Source of the DNA: Bacillota bacterium
Lineage (GTDB): Bacteria > Bacillota > Clostridia > Lachnospirales > Lachnospiraceae
Assembly (NCBI GenBank): GCA_023409535.1
Contig: JAEYGZ010000038.1
Span: 124,001 to 188,000 of the forward strand
DNA length: 64,000 bases
Direction of reading: 5' to 3'
A program made the translations under genes and the position numbers. Shown in pieces: positions 9,561 to 18,000 of the stretch; position 1 is the first letter of the stretch; the number at the start of each line of letters is the position of its first letter. Under the pieces are notes generated by a model that was given only the letters and a program-made list of their open reading frames with translations, was not told where the DNA came from and made no database searches.

Positions 9561-10309
9561 TCCGCTTCCACCTCCTCCGGAAGCAAGGCACATTCCTCCT
9601 CCGCTAATATCATATTCTCCCTGGTAAAGGACTTAAAGCTATAGCTCCTTAGAGTATGATGGATCTGACATTCCTCCGGACGAATAAAATCAATTTTTCC
9701 ATGGTCCATCTTTATATCGGTGAAGCCGGATATCAATTTGCCATCGTTGTTATCCGCTGCTTCATCCGGGTAGAGAAAGGAATGAAACATAATCCCAAAG
9801 GATACTTTCTTACCATCATAATCCGTGGCGGCGATCCGAAACTGCTCTTCCCTGATTCTTTCCACATATCCGACACACTCCCTGGTACCCAGGAATATAT
9901 CTCTTCTTCCGCCCTTGGCTATGGACCTGAGAAGAATCTGCTCATGCTTTGTCTCGTTCCAGTCCTCCATTAATTCTGGCCGATTTTTATTCCATTCAAA
10001 ATGAAACTGCACCAGATACTCCACCTCTCGAAGATAGGTATAATAATTCAGATCATTACCTCCGTTCTTTAACGGTGTCCGAATCCCCTTCGTTTCCGTC
10101 TGAATCTTCTTCACTACTTTCACCGAATCAATAAAATAGAGTAAGGTCGGTTTCCAATATAACTGTTCGGTAATACCCTTTAGGGCTTGGTAGGTCGGTA
10201 TCTGATAGGTGTACTTCTCCCCACCTCCCTTGGTCACCGGATCCGTGAAGAGGGCATACTCTCCATAGAGGCGATAGTAAAAGGGCTTTGACTTAAACTT
10301 TTGTTCCAT
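9557..10309 (-). CDS. cas5c: Cas5c (Cas5d) crRNA-processing endoribonuclease
   Basis: A 250-residue RAMP protein. Subtype I-C lacks Cas6, and Cas5 both cuts pre-crRNA below the repeat hairpin and caps the 5' handle. The adjacent K121-H122 pair corresponds to the Lys-His pair reported as catalytic in Bacillus halodurans Cas5d, and an upstream tyrosine (Y40) may be the third residue. The handle would be the last 11 nt of the repeat, ending ATTGAAAT. The gene has a strong SD (GGAGGAATT) and overlaps cas8c by 4 nt. Confidence 0.95.
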   Translation of the reverse strand: MEQKFKSKPFYYRLYGEYALFTDPVTKGGGEKYTYQIPTYQALKGITEQLYWKPTLLYFIDSVKVVKKIQTETKGIRTPLKNGGNDLNYYTYLREVEYLVQFHFEWNKNRPELMEDWNETKHEQILLRSIAKGGRRDIFLGTRECVGYVERIREEQFRIAATDYDGKKVSFGIMFHSFLYPDEAADNNDGKLISGFTDIKMDHGKIDFIRPEECQIHHTLRSYSFKSFTRENMILAEEECALLPEEVEAE

Positions 10310-10324
10310 ATAATTCCTCCTTCC

Positions 10325-12853
10325 TTATACAATTAAATCTGCAAGCTGATCCATAACAGCCCCATTTTTTCCATTATAATACTCTTTCTGCAAGAAATAT
10401 ACATCGAAAAGGTCATTTTTTGTAATAAATGGTTCGATTTGAGGAGAACAGTACAGATTGACCGTATACCTCTGCAGCTGCTGCAGCAATCTCCTAACAC
10501 CGACATAATCCCGCTCCGTCATCGCCCGCTCCAGCTGATCCAGCAAATTCTGATTCTTATAGGTCACAATTACTCCTATTGTCTCCTGGCCAATCAGTTC
10601 AAAGTTTTCGGCTGCCGTCCGAAATGCCTGAAACATCACCGGTTTCTGTTTTCTGGGCTTTTCCATGAGATAAGCCTCTCTACCCGGCATATTTCTTCCC
10701 AGCTCCTCCAGCATATTGCTGTTCCTTTTGGGGTCCACATAATCTAACTTGTATTTATTCTCTACATAGTATTTTTTAAAATAGGGCACCTGTAATGCTT
10801 CTATTTCTATTGTTCCGCCATCCATGCCCTGCATCGCTTTTTGCGAACGGACCGCATATTCGGCGGCATCTGCCGCAGCCTTGATATCCGGCAGATTGGA
10901 GAGCCTTTCTTCCAGGTAACGGATAATGTATAACTTCCCATGAACATAGCTGTCCTTTAGCATCAATTTCCCTTCCCTGTTACAGCGTCCCGCGCACTGA
11001 ACCAGGCTGTCGATTCCCGCCAGAGAGCGAAACACCACATCAAAGTCCACGTCTACCCCCGCCTCAATCAACTGGGTACTGATGCAAACGATTTTATTAT
11101 GCGCATACTCCTCTCTGTTACTCCGTAATTTTCCCTTCATGTCAGAGATAGTATCCAGCCGGTGGGCGGCACACATATTGGTGGTCAGATAAATGACTTC
11201 CACCTCCGGTAAATACGCCTCCAAATAGTCGCACAATCTGGCAACGGCCGTCTTCGTACTTAATACTACAAGGCAGCTGTCAAACATCTTCAATTCTGCC
11301 TCAATGTAAGAGGAAACCTGCTCCGTAGATAGCACTATCCTTGCATCCTCCCCTGTCAGGTTATAAAAATCAACCCGTCGGAAGCATTCCATTCTATCCT
11401 TCTTTATATCTGCAATTACAGCTCCTCTCTCCTCTCTGTCTCCGTAATAAAGCTTATATTTCATTGTTCCACTATCCAGGACCGGTTGTGTAGCCGTACA
11501 ATGCACAATATTACAATGCATCACCGTTTTCATAAAATTCATCATCAGATTAAAGTTCGACAGAACCTTAAGCGGAAGACTCTGAACCTCGTCAATAATG
11601 ATTACCGAATTGATCAGTTTACAGAATCTCCGAATATTGGCCGCCCTTTCCTTGAAAAGAGTGTTAAAGAACTGAACCATTGTCGTCAGTATAATCAGGT
11701 TCTCCCAGCTTTCCTTCAAGTAAGCCTTGTATTCATACTCTTCGTTATCTTCTATACTTTCCGAAGTCTGCTTTAGCTCCTCCGTTATATTGCTGTGATG
11801 CTCCAAAACCACCTCATCCTGATCAACAATACTTCTGATATCCGTAGCATTCTGCTCCAGTACAGAGAGATAGGCTGTTATGTAGAATATCCTGTTTCGA
11901 TTATATTCCCTGGCATTCGTCAGTGCATACCGCAGTCCTGCTTTCGTCTTACCTGCCCCGGTCGGCAGTTCCAGCTTGAATATGCCATCGTCATTACATA
12001 TTGCCGCTTTTTTCACCGCGGTCGCCAAAGCATTCCTGGCCAGATTGATCTTCGAGGTCTCTGGACTGTTTTCATATCCTTGATACATAAGTTCAATACG
12101 CTCCGAAGCCTCCTCCCATACCTTAAGTCTCTCTACCTCCTCCCATAAATGCTGCTTCGGACGACAAAAGGCATTGGCCGAATCATAGATATCCGCCTCC
12201 TTGAGAATTGACAGGCAAAGTCTGGTAAGACAGGCGATATAATATTCCTTCTCCTCTCTCTGCCCTTCCTTATCATTGTTCTTACCGGAAAGACTTCGCA
12301 ATCCGGCATAGATAATCTTAAATTCTTCAAAGGCTGCTCTAGTTAATGCCGCAAGCGACAGCTCTCCATTATTCTTCAGGCTGCTCTCAAATTCCCGTAC
12401 AAAGGGCACGACATCCTCTTTATAATGATAATTCCCATCCTTATCATAATGAAATCTTAGACTGCTATTGTGCTCCGTACTGCCATAGTTAATCTGGTCA
12501 TACAGTCCGTGATGGGCAAAAATTATATAGGTCAATATCTCCTGGAAATACCGAAATGGTTTTTCACCTCTTAATGTACTAAGCTCACAGTCAGAGATAA
12601 TCAAGTCCTCTAGGATTCTTCCTCCTGCCGACGAATGGTTAACCTGTTGTTTTGTTTGTCCCTGAATATACACTTGGAAATTCCGATCCCCTTTCCCTGC
12701 GTCATGGAGATAACTGGCCAGCTTCATAAAAGCTTCCAGCCCGATTTCTTTTCCTATCTCTCCGGCTCTTTTTCCAACCTCATATAAATGTTCTTCCAAT
12801 GATTGCTCCAGGATATTTCCTTCGCCATTCTCTTCTCTATGCGCTAGCAGCAT
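10325..12853 (-). CDS. cas3: Cas3 HD nuclease-helicase
   Basis: An 842-residue fused Cas3. The N-terminal HD nuclease domain shows H22, H50-D51 and H73. The SF2 helicase domain shows Walker A LPTGAGKT (296-303), DEVQ box (421-424), HCTATQP (451-457) and motif VI QCAGRCNR (619-626). It is recruited by Cascade to unwind and degrade target DNA. It is the first large gene of the operon, with SD AAGGAG 5 nt before the ATG, directly after the stop of a 38-codon ORF. No inactivating change seen. Confidence 0.97.
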   Translation of the reverse strand: MLLAHREENGEGNILEQSLEEHLYEVGKRAGEIGKEIGLEAFMKLASYLHDAGKGDRNFQVYIQGQTKQQVNHSSAGGRILEDLIISDCELSTLRGEKPFRYFQEILTYIIFAHHGLYDQINYGSTEHNSSLRFHYDKDGNYHYKEDVVPFVREFESSLKNNGELSLAALTRAAFEEFKIIYAGLRSLSGKNNDKEGQREEKEYYIACLTRLCLSILKEADIYDSANAFCRPKQHLWEEVERLKVWEEASERIELMYQGYENSPETSKINLARNALATAVKKAAICNDDGIFKLELPTGAGKTKAGLRYALTNAREYNRNRIFYITAYLSVLEQNATDIRSIVDQDEVVLEHHSNITEELKQTSESIEDNEEYEYKAYLKESWENLIILTTMVQFFNTLFKERAANIRRFCKLINSVIIIDEVQSLPLKVLSNFNLMMNFMKTVMHCNIVHCTATQPVLDSGTMKYKLYYGDREERGAVIADIKKDRMECFRRVDFYNLTGEDARIVLSTEQVSSYIEAELKMFDSCLVVLSTKTAVARLCDYLEAYLPEVEVIYLTTNMCAAHRLDTISDMKGKLRSNREEYAHNKIVCISTQLIEAGVDVDFDVVFRSLAGIDSLVQCAGRCNREGKLMLKDSYVHGKLYIIRYLEERLSNLPDIKAAADAAEYAVRSQKAMQGMDGGTIEIEALQVPYFKKYYVENKYKLDYVDPKRNSNMLEELGRNMPGREAYLMEKPRKQKPVMFQAFRTAAENFELIGQETIGVIVTYKNQNLLDQLERAMTERDYVGVRRLLQQLQRYTVNLYCSPQIEPFITKNDLFDVYFLQKEYYNGKNGAVMDQLADLIV

Positions 12854-12865
12854 ATTTGCTCCTTT

Positions 12866-12982
12866 CTACTTATAGCAAATAATATAAGTTATCAGAAGAC
12901 GTCTTTTTATCTTCTGATAAAAGGCGCTGTATAATCCTTTACACCTTGCTTTTGTCCAGTAAAACATACTATGTGCTGTCAT
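12866..12982 (-). CDS. 38-codon basic ORF at the head of the cas operon
   Basis: An ATG at 12982 with an excellent SD (AAGGGGAG, 5-nt spacing) opens a frame of 38 codons whose TAG stop is followed at once by the cas3 SD. The predicted peptide is strongly basic (about eight Lys/Arg, almost no acidic residues) and rich in Tyr. It lies between the predicted operon promoter and cas3, so it would be cotranslated and could set cas3 translation. It resembles no family I know. Alternatives are a leader peptide, a small Cas accessory protein, a CreT-like toxin, or chance. Confidence 0.45.
   Translation of the reverse strand: MTAHSMFYWTKARCKGLYSAFYQKIKRRLLITYIICYK
12889..12920 (-). repeat. Inverted repeat in the cas3 leader
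   Basis: An 11-bp inverted repeat (TTATCAGAAGA with TCTTCTGATAA) encloses a second, 10-bp perfect palindrome AAGACGTCTT at 12896-12905. It lies inside the 38-codon ORF, 36 bp upstream of the cas3 start. It could fold in the mRNA or serve as an operator. The sequence alone does not decide between these. Confidence 0.5.
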
Positions 12983-13007
12983 TGTGTCTCCCCTTGGTTT
13001 TATTTTA

Positions 13008-13043
13008 CATCCCAATCATATCACATAGTGCTATTTCCTGCAA
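13008..13043 (-). promoter_or_regulatory. Predicted cas operon promoter
   Basis: On the minus strand TTGCAG (13043-13038), a 17-bp spacer and TATGAT (13020-13015) form a weak -35 and a good -10 with an extended TG (TGATATGAT). Transcription would begin near 13008, about 26 nt before the start of the 38-codon ORF. This is the only well-spaced promoter I find upstream of cas3. Confidence 0.5.
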
Positions 13044-13054
13044 CAAAAATATAA

Positions 13055-13075
13055 TTCGTATACAAAGAAATTAGA
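13055..13075 (+). promoter_or_regulatory. Candidate Cascade target site upstream of the cas promoter
   Basis: TTC (13055-13057), the known type I-C PAM, is followed by 18 bp that match the guide of the crRNA-like RNA at 13159 at 17 positions. The single mismatch is at guide position 6, which is flipped out and not read in type I Cascade R-loops. The site is 12 bp upstream of the predicted cas -35 box. Complementarity ends after position 18, apart from scattered matches. Confidence 0.75.
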
Positions 13076-13097
13076 TAACAACATTTTTGTAATATTC

Positions 13098-13126
13098 TTG
13101 ACACAATATCATTTACTATATATTAT
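13098..13126 (+). promoter_or_regulatory. Promoter of the crRNA-like RNA
   Basis: TTGACA (13098-13103), a 17-bp spacer and TATTAT (13121-13126) form a near-consensus vegetative promoter. The start point would be about 13133, the first base of the degenerate repeat. The promoter is divergent to the cas operon. Confidence 0.75.
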
Positions 13127-13132
13127 AATACT

Positions 13133-13204
13133 GTCGAGTTCATCTCGTGGATTGAAATGTATATAAAGAAATTAGAAAATGAGTAGTGTTCCTGCTCATT
13201 TTTT
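13133..13204 (+). ncRNA. Solitary crRNA-like RNA, candidate regulator of the cas operon
   Basis: A degenerate I-C repeat (13133-13158, 26 nt) keeps the first four bases GTCG, a shortened CGAG/CTCG stem with a TTCAT loop, and the complete 3' part GTGGATTGAAAT that supplies the crRNA 5' handle. It is followed by an 18-20 nt guide and a 9-bp terminator hairpin (13178-13186 with 13192-13200) with six T. There is no second repeat, so the 3' end would come from the terminator. The guide matches a PAM-flanked site about 100 bp upstream. This is the architecture described for Cas-regulating crRNA-like RNAs (CreR) and CreA antitoxins. The identification is inference, but each element is visible. Confidence 0.75.
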
Positions 13205-13263
13205 ATTTCCGATTTTACAATACGCATATTCCATTCCATGTCCTTTAAAGCAAAATTTTTAAC

Positions 13264-13291
13264 AAAAAAGCAGCCCCCATGGCTGCTTTTT
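13264..13291 (-). terminator. spoVG terminator
   Basis: GGCTGC stem (AAAAAGCAGCC with GGCTGCTTTTT, loop of five) with T-runs on both sides, so it can act in both directions. It lies 29 bp beyond the spoVG stop. Confidence 0.85.
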
Positions 13292-13319
13292 CGTGTGACT
13301 CCAATACTATTCTACTTTC

Positions 13320-13610
13320 CTACCCTACTACTTCCATTTCATCTGCCTCAAGTGCCGCGATTTCGTATTTCTCAAGGATTATCTTTTGGATCTTGTCTCT
13401 CGTATCCGAATTAATCGGGTGAGCGATATCTCGATACTCTCCATCTCCGGCCTTTCTGCTGGGCATGGCAATGAATAAGCCTTTATCGCCCTCAATAACC
13501 TTGATATCATGAACTACAAATTCATTGTCAAGTGTAATCGATACAACGGCTTTCATCTTGCCTTCCTTGCTCACCTTGCGTACACGTACGTCGGTAATTT
13601 GCATTGGCAT
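13320..13610 (-). CDS. spoVG: Septation/sporulation regulator SpoVG
   Basis: A 96-residue protein starting [13 protein letters not shown], the well-conserved SpoVG N-terminus, with the usual AHPIN segment in the second half. SpoVG is a small nucleic-acid-binding protein that affects asymmetric septation and global gene expression in Firmicutes. Length is normal. It is monocistronic, divergent from murC, with an SD (AAAGGGGGACC) just before the ATG. Confidence 0.95.
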   Translation of the reverse strand: MPMQITDVRVRKVSKEGKMKAVVSITLDNEFVVHDIKVIEGDKGLFIAMPSRKAGDGEYRDIAHPINSDTRDKIQKIILEKYEIAALEADEMEVVG

Positions 13611-14037
13611 GGTCCCCCTTTTCTGTCAGTTTATCGTTGGTTCCTAATTATGTAACAAAATATAACCTTTCTCCTCGTTCTTCCCACTACTTGTTCCTAG
13701 CTTGAAGCTGATCCCATTATATCATAATGATTCCTAAATGTGAATAATATTTGCTCAGAAATCCCAAAAATTTGTAATTTTTTTAGTATTTGTGCCATCC
13801 CCCCACCCATTTTCGAGTAATAAACAGACTTTTCAGTCCCATTTACAATGAAAACTTGCAACCTGAGCATAAAAATAGAATATAATGACTTTAGATCATC
13901 TAAGTTCCTGTTGGCATATTTATGCACGTTTTTAGCAGGGATTAATTTAATATTGTATTTCTCTTCAAATGGGTTATAATAGCAGATAGTTACAAAGACT
14001 TGATTTTATCTCGAAAAAATAGGATAGGAAGTGTTCT
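13611..14037. promoter_or_regulatory. Divergent spoVG-murC intergenic region
   Basis: Two promoters are visible. For spoVG (minus): TTCACA (13744-13739), 17 bp, TGA-TATAAT (13721-13716), giving a leader of about 100 nt. For murC (plus): TTGTAT (13953-13958), 16 bp, TATAAT (13975-13980). The rest is AT-rich. A frame of 76 codons on the minus strand at 13697-13927 has no usable start signal and crosses the spoVG promoter, so I do not call it a gene. Confidence 0.65.
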
Positions 14038-15441
14038 ATGTTTAAAATTGACTTTGAGACGCCGCGCCGGATTCATTTTATTGGTATTGGCGGAATTAGT
14101 ATGAGCGGCTTTGCAGAATATCTACATACACTTGGGTTTAACGTAAGCGGATCTGACAGCCACCAAAGCAAAATAACAGACCACCTGGAAACCTTGGGAA
14201 TCCAGGTTTTTATTGGGCAAAGACCCTCTAATGTGACCCCTGATATTGATGTTGCGGTATTTACCGCAGCGATTTCACCGGATAATGAAGAATTCATGGA
14301 GGTACAGCGTCTGAATATCCCGGTACTTAGCCGTGCAGAGCTGGTAGGCCAGGTAATGCTTCACTTTGACAATTCCATCGCAGTATCCGGTACCCATGGT
14401 AAGACTACCACCACCTCCTTGCTTTCCCTGATGTTTGTGGAGGGCAATGTTGATCCCACCATTTCTGTCGGAGGCATTCTGGATGCCATCGGTGGAAATA
14501 TTCGTATCGGTAAATCGGAGCATTTTATTATAGAAGCCTGTGAATATACAGATACCTTCCTTCAATTTAATCCAAAGCGCAGCATTATCTTAAATATTGA
14601 TGCGGACCATCTGGATTATTTTAAGGATATCGAGCACATCCGCCGCTCCTTCCATTCCTTTGCAAAGCTTCTGCCAAAGGATGGCCAGCTGTTTATTAAT
14701 GGTGATATCGACCGTGTGGATGAATTTATCTCGGATCTTGACTGTGAGGTATTGACTTATGGCTATCTTGATCCGGCCTACCGTGTAGGCAGCCGCACCT
14801 ATGATATTGCTGCGGATAATATTACCTTTGATGAGAATAGCATTGGAAGCTTCGATCTGTATTTCCGGGGTAAGTTTATTGACCGTATCCAGTTAAATAT
14901 CGTGGGAATCCATAATGTATCCAACTCTCTGCCTGCCATCGGTTTGGCCCTGGAGGTCGGGATTTCGATTGACGCAATCAAGAAAGCCCTGCTTACCTTC
15001 CATAACTCTAAGCGCCGTATTGAATATAAGGGAGAGATTGGCGGCATCAAGATTTACGACGATTATGCCCATCATCCGACGGAAGTCATTGCAACTCTGA
15101 CAGCAGCTAAGAACATTCCGCACAATAATCTCTGGTGTGTCTTCCAGCCTCACACCTATACCAGACTGCGTCAGCATCTGACGGAATTTGCGCAGGCACT
15201 CTGCTTGGCCGACAAGATAGTACTTGCCGACATCTATGCAGCCAGGGAAAAGAACCCTGGGGATATTTCTTCCAGAGATTTGGAGCGAGAGCTTCAGAAA
15301 TTAGGGAAAGAAGTATACTATTTCCCTGGTTTTGATGATATTGAGAACTTTTTATTACAAAATTGTATGAACGGTGACCTGTTGATAACTATGGGCGCCG
15401 GAGACATTTATAAAGTGGGAGAAAAGCTTCTAGGTTTGTAG
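14038..15441 (+). CDS. murC: UDP-N-acetylmuramate--L-alanine ligase MurC
   Basis: A 467-residue Mur ligase. The N-terminal Rossmann domain carries GIGGISMSG (16-24), the central ATPase carries GTHGKTTT (118-125), and the C-terminal domain contains the HHPTE and RLRQH segments. MurC adds L-alanine to UDP-MurNAc using ATP in the cytoplasm, the first peptide step of peptidoglycan synthesis. It starts with ATG after AGGAAGTGTTCT. No other mur gene is nearby, which is common in Clostridia. Confidence 0.97.
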   Translation: MFKIDFETPRRIHFIGIGGISMSGFAEYLHTLGFNVSGSDSHQSKITDHLETLGIQVFIGQRPSNVTPDIDVAVFTAAISPDNEEFMEVQRLNIPVLSRAELVGQVMLHFDNSIAVSGTHGKTTTTSLLSLMFVEGNVDPTISVGGILDAIGGNIRIGKSEHFIIEACEYTDTFLQFNPKRSIILNIDADHLDYFKDIEHIRRSFHSFAKLLPKDGQLFINGDIDRVDEFISDLDCEVLTYGYLDPAYRVGSRTYDIAADNITFDENSIGSFDLYFRGKFIDRIQLNIVGIHNVSNSLPAIGLALEVGISIDAIKKALLTFHNSKRRIEYKGEIGGIKIYDDYAHHPTEVIATLTAAKNIPHNNLWCVFQPHTYTRLRQHLTEFAQALCLADKIVLADIYAAREKNPGDISSRDLERELQKLGKEVYYFPGFDDIENFLLQNCMNGDLLITMGAGDIYKVGEKLLGL

Positions 15442-15644
15442 TTATCCACATTATCCACAGGATTATCAACAATTTTCTTGATAATCGCTGTGGATACTTT
15501 TTTTCTCGTTTTCTTTTCTACAAATATAGATTTTTGATTAAATTTGTTTAGAATTTAACTATATTTCTTTGGATTTTTACATATATTTACATATTTCTTC
15601 CATATTTTTATCCACATTATCCACTTTATCCACAATGTGGATAA
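15442..15644. promoter_or_regulatory. Cluster of DnaA boxes around an AT-rich stretch
   Basis: Perfect TTATCCACA boxes lie at 15442, 15451, 15608 and 15626, with near matches at 15463 and 15617, and reverse boxes at 15489 (one mismatch) and 15636 (perfect). Two groups flank about 110 bp of very AT-rich DNA (15500-15607). The block fills the 342-bp gap before the dnaD/dnaC-like operon. Roles could be DnaA control of that operon, DnaA titration, or an origin-like element. The gap also holds the operon promoter. Confidence 0.8.
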
Positions 15645-15783
15645 TTGCTAAAACCCCTGAAAATAGGCTATTTCCATTCGCTTTTAACTGTGCTATAATC
15701 TGCGTGATGAGCAGATTAGTTCATGTGCGCGGGTACATTTACCAAGCTTGCTCTATATCTGCATAAAGGGGAGGCCACCATTC

Positions 15784-16884
15784 ATGAGTACAATTACACT
15801 ACGTGCCGAAGGTATATCCGATGTTACCATCGTTCCAAATATCTTCATTGACCAATATATGCCGTCTGCAAACGGCGCTTATGTTAAGGTGTATCTATAT
15901 CTGCTGCGCCTCTTTGCGGGCAATTGTCCGGAAGTAACCATCTCCTCCATTGCCGACCGCCTGGAGAACACGGAGAAGGATATTATACGGGCTCTTGCCT
16001 ATTGGGAAAAACTTAATTTATTAACACTGACAAGAAATCCACAGAAAGAAATCACCGCCATCAGCCTTACGGAGTTAAACAATGTTCAGAAGGAAACCGC
16101 CGCAGCGCTTCCTGATCCGGATTCTGAGCTGGATGAGGCCGCTGTCAGCATACATACCGAGGCGAAGCCTGCCGTAAGGCAGAGCTACTCTCCTGAGAAG
16201 ATTGCCCAGTTCACCAACAACGACGAGATACAGTGGGCCATGCATATCGTGGAGATTTATCTGGACCGTCCGTTAAAGCCCATGGACCTTCAGCTGATTC
16301 TCTACCTGTATGAGGAGCTGCGCTTCTCCGGTGAGCTGATCATGTACTTGTATGAGTACTGTGTCTCCAAAGGCAAGAAGAACGCCTCCTACATTGAAGC
16401 GGTTGCCCTGACCTGGGCAGAGGAAGGCATCGATACCGAACAGAAGGCGAAGGAAGCCACAGCCACCTACAATGAGCATTTTAATGCTGTGAATAAAGCC
16501 TTTGGTTTAAATCGTGCCCCTGGACAAATTGAGCGCCAGTACATAACCAAATGGGTTGAAGTGTTTGGCTTCACCGATGAGATTATCACCGAGGCCTGCA
16601 ACAGAACAATCCTTCGGACACAAAAGCCGGATTTTAAATATACGGATAAGATTCTGGAGACCTGGTTTAAGAAGAACGTGAAAGGTATGGCCGATATTGC
16701 AAGACTGGATGAGGAATTCAGTAAGTCAAGCAATAATATTGCAGGCAAGAACCTGGATATGAATAAATCAACACCTAAGCCCCAGGCTGCACCAAACAAG
16801 TTTAATCAATTTCCGCAGCGGACCTACACAGCGCAGGATTATGCCGAGCTGGAGCGTAAGCTCTTAAATAAGGGCCTTCAATAA
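15784..16884 (+). CDS. DnaD/DnaB-type replication initiation protein
   Basis: A 366-residue protein with an N-terminal winged-helix region and C-terminal DnaB_2-type repeats. The diagnostic Y-x3-I-x3-W motif appears as YTDKILETW, with a related motif in YIEAVALTW. Such proteins remodel DNA and load the replicative helicase with DnaC/DnaI. The ATG at 15784 follows GGGGAGG, and the upstream in-frame ATG at 15748 has no SD. It is followed after 14 nt by a helicase loader ATPase and preceded by a DnaA-box cluster. I avoid a gene symbol because clostridial naming differs. Confidence 0.88.
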   Translation: MSTITLRAEGISDVTIVPNIFIDQYMPSANGAYVKVYLYLLRLFAGNCPEVTISSIADRLENTEKDIIRALAYWEKLNLLTLTRNPQKEITAISLTELNNVQKETAAALPDPDSELDEAAVSIHTEAKPAVRQSYSPEKIAQFTNNDEIQWAMHIVEIYLDRPLKPMDLQLILYLYEELRFSGELIMYLYEYCVSKGKKNASYIEAVALTWAEEGIDTEQKAKEATATYNEHFNAVNKAFGLNRAPGQIERQYITKWVEVFGFTDEIITEACNRTILRTQKPDFKYTDKILETWFKKNVKGMADIARLDEEFSKSSNNIAGKNLDMNKSTPKPQAAPNKFNQFPQRTYTAQDYAELERKLLNKGLQ

Positions 16885-16898
16885 AGGAGAGGAATGTC

Positions 16899-17903
16899 AT
16901 GGCGTTAAAAAATGATCAGTATAATCAGATTTTACGGGAATATGATAGCCGGAGGTTTCAGAACAAGCACCAGCTGGACCGTCGTATCGAAGAAGCTTAT
17001 GATAGGATCCCGCAGCTGAAGGAACTGGAGGAGGAGATGATTTCCCTCTCCGCCATGAGCGGCCGTTTGGCCCTGCGGGGAGATGACAGCGGCTTACAGG
17101 AGCTGAAAGCACGGCTCTCCGATCTGGAGAACAGGCAGCTTGCACTTCTGGGGGAGGCCGGTTTCCCCGCCGATCATCTTAAGATGCATTATCAGTGTAC
17201 CAAATGTAATGACACCGGTTATATCGGTAATGAGAAATGCAATTGCTTCAAACAGGCAATTGCTGATCTTATGTATTCCGACTCCAATATTAAAGCCGTC
17301 CTCGCCAAGGAGAATTTCAGCAGGTTTTCCTTTGGATATTACTCCGATGATTATGTGGATGAAGCCACCGGCTTATCTCCGCTTTCCAATATGCAGAAGG
17401 TGGTTGCCATCTGCAAGAATTATATTAAGCATTTTCACAAGAATCACGATAATCTGCTGTTACTTGGCAACACCGGAGTCGGCAAGACCTTTCTTGCCAA
17501 CTGTATCGCCAAGGAGCTTCTTGACCGCGGAAATACCGTGATTTATCTGACTGCCTTCCGATTATTTGACATACTGGAGAAGCATAAGTTCAGTAAGGAT
17601 GAGGACAGCGCTTATACTGCCTCCAATCAATTCGATTATATCCTTGACTGCGATTTGCTGATCATAGACGATCTGGGTACGGAGCTTAATAACTCTTTTA
17701 CCAATTCCCAGTTATACCTGATTATTAATGAGAGATTGCTGCATCAAAAGTCTACCGTAATCTCCACCAACCTGTCCCTGCCGAATATAAACAGCACATA
17801 TGGGGAACGTATATTTTCAAGAATAGTAAGCAGCTTCAGCGTACAGCGTATTATTGGCGAAGACATTCGTCTGCATAAGGCAGTCAATCCTACGAATTCG
17901 TAA
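16899..17903 (+). CDS. DnaC/DnaI-type helicase loader ATPase
   Basis: A 334-residue AAA+ protein. A coiled N-terminal region is followed by a zinc-binding cysteine cluster (CTKCNDTG, then CNC), Walker A GNTGVGKT, and Walker B LLIIDDLGTE. It loads the hexameric helicase DnaB/DnaC onto single-stranded DNA at the origin or restart sites. SD AAAGGAGAGG precedes the ATG. It forms an operon with the DnaD-like gene upstream, the equivalent of the B. subtilis dnaB-dnaI pair. Confidence 0.93.
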   Translation: MALKNDQYNQILREYDSRRFQNKHQLDRRIEEAYDRIPQLKELEEEMISLSAMSGRLALRGDDSGLQELKARLSDLENRQLALLGEAGFPADHLKMHYQCTKCNDTGYIGNEKCNCFKQAIADLMYSDSNIKAVLAKENFSRFSFGYYSDDYVDEATGLSPLSNMQKVVAICKNYIKHFHKNHDNLLLLGNTGVGKTFLANCIAKELLDRGNTVIYLTAFRLFDILEKHKFSKDEDSAYTASNQFDYILDCDLLIIDDLGTELNNSFTNSQLYLIINERLLHQKSTVISTNLSLPNINSTYGERIFSRIVSSFSVQRIIGEDIRLHKAVNPTNS

Positions 17904-18000
17904 TTATTTCGACAAACCTTCTTGACTTACGAATTTAATATATGTTATAACTTTAATGGCTTTTGAACCAATTCTTATATTCTATGGAGGGAAAAATCTA

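Noticed and set aside
13697..13927. 76-codon frame on the minus strand upstream of spoVG
   Set aside because: No SD, atypical composition, and it covers the spoVG promoter.
15442..15644. Chromosomal origin oriC
   Set aside because: DnaA boxes are abundant, but dnaA, dnaN and other origin-linked genes are absent. A regulatory or titration site is the safer reading.
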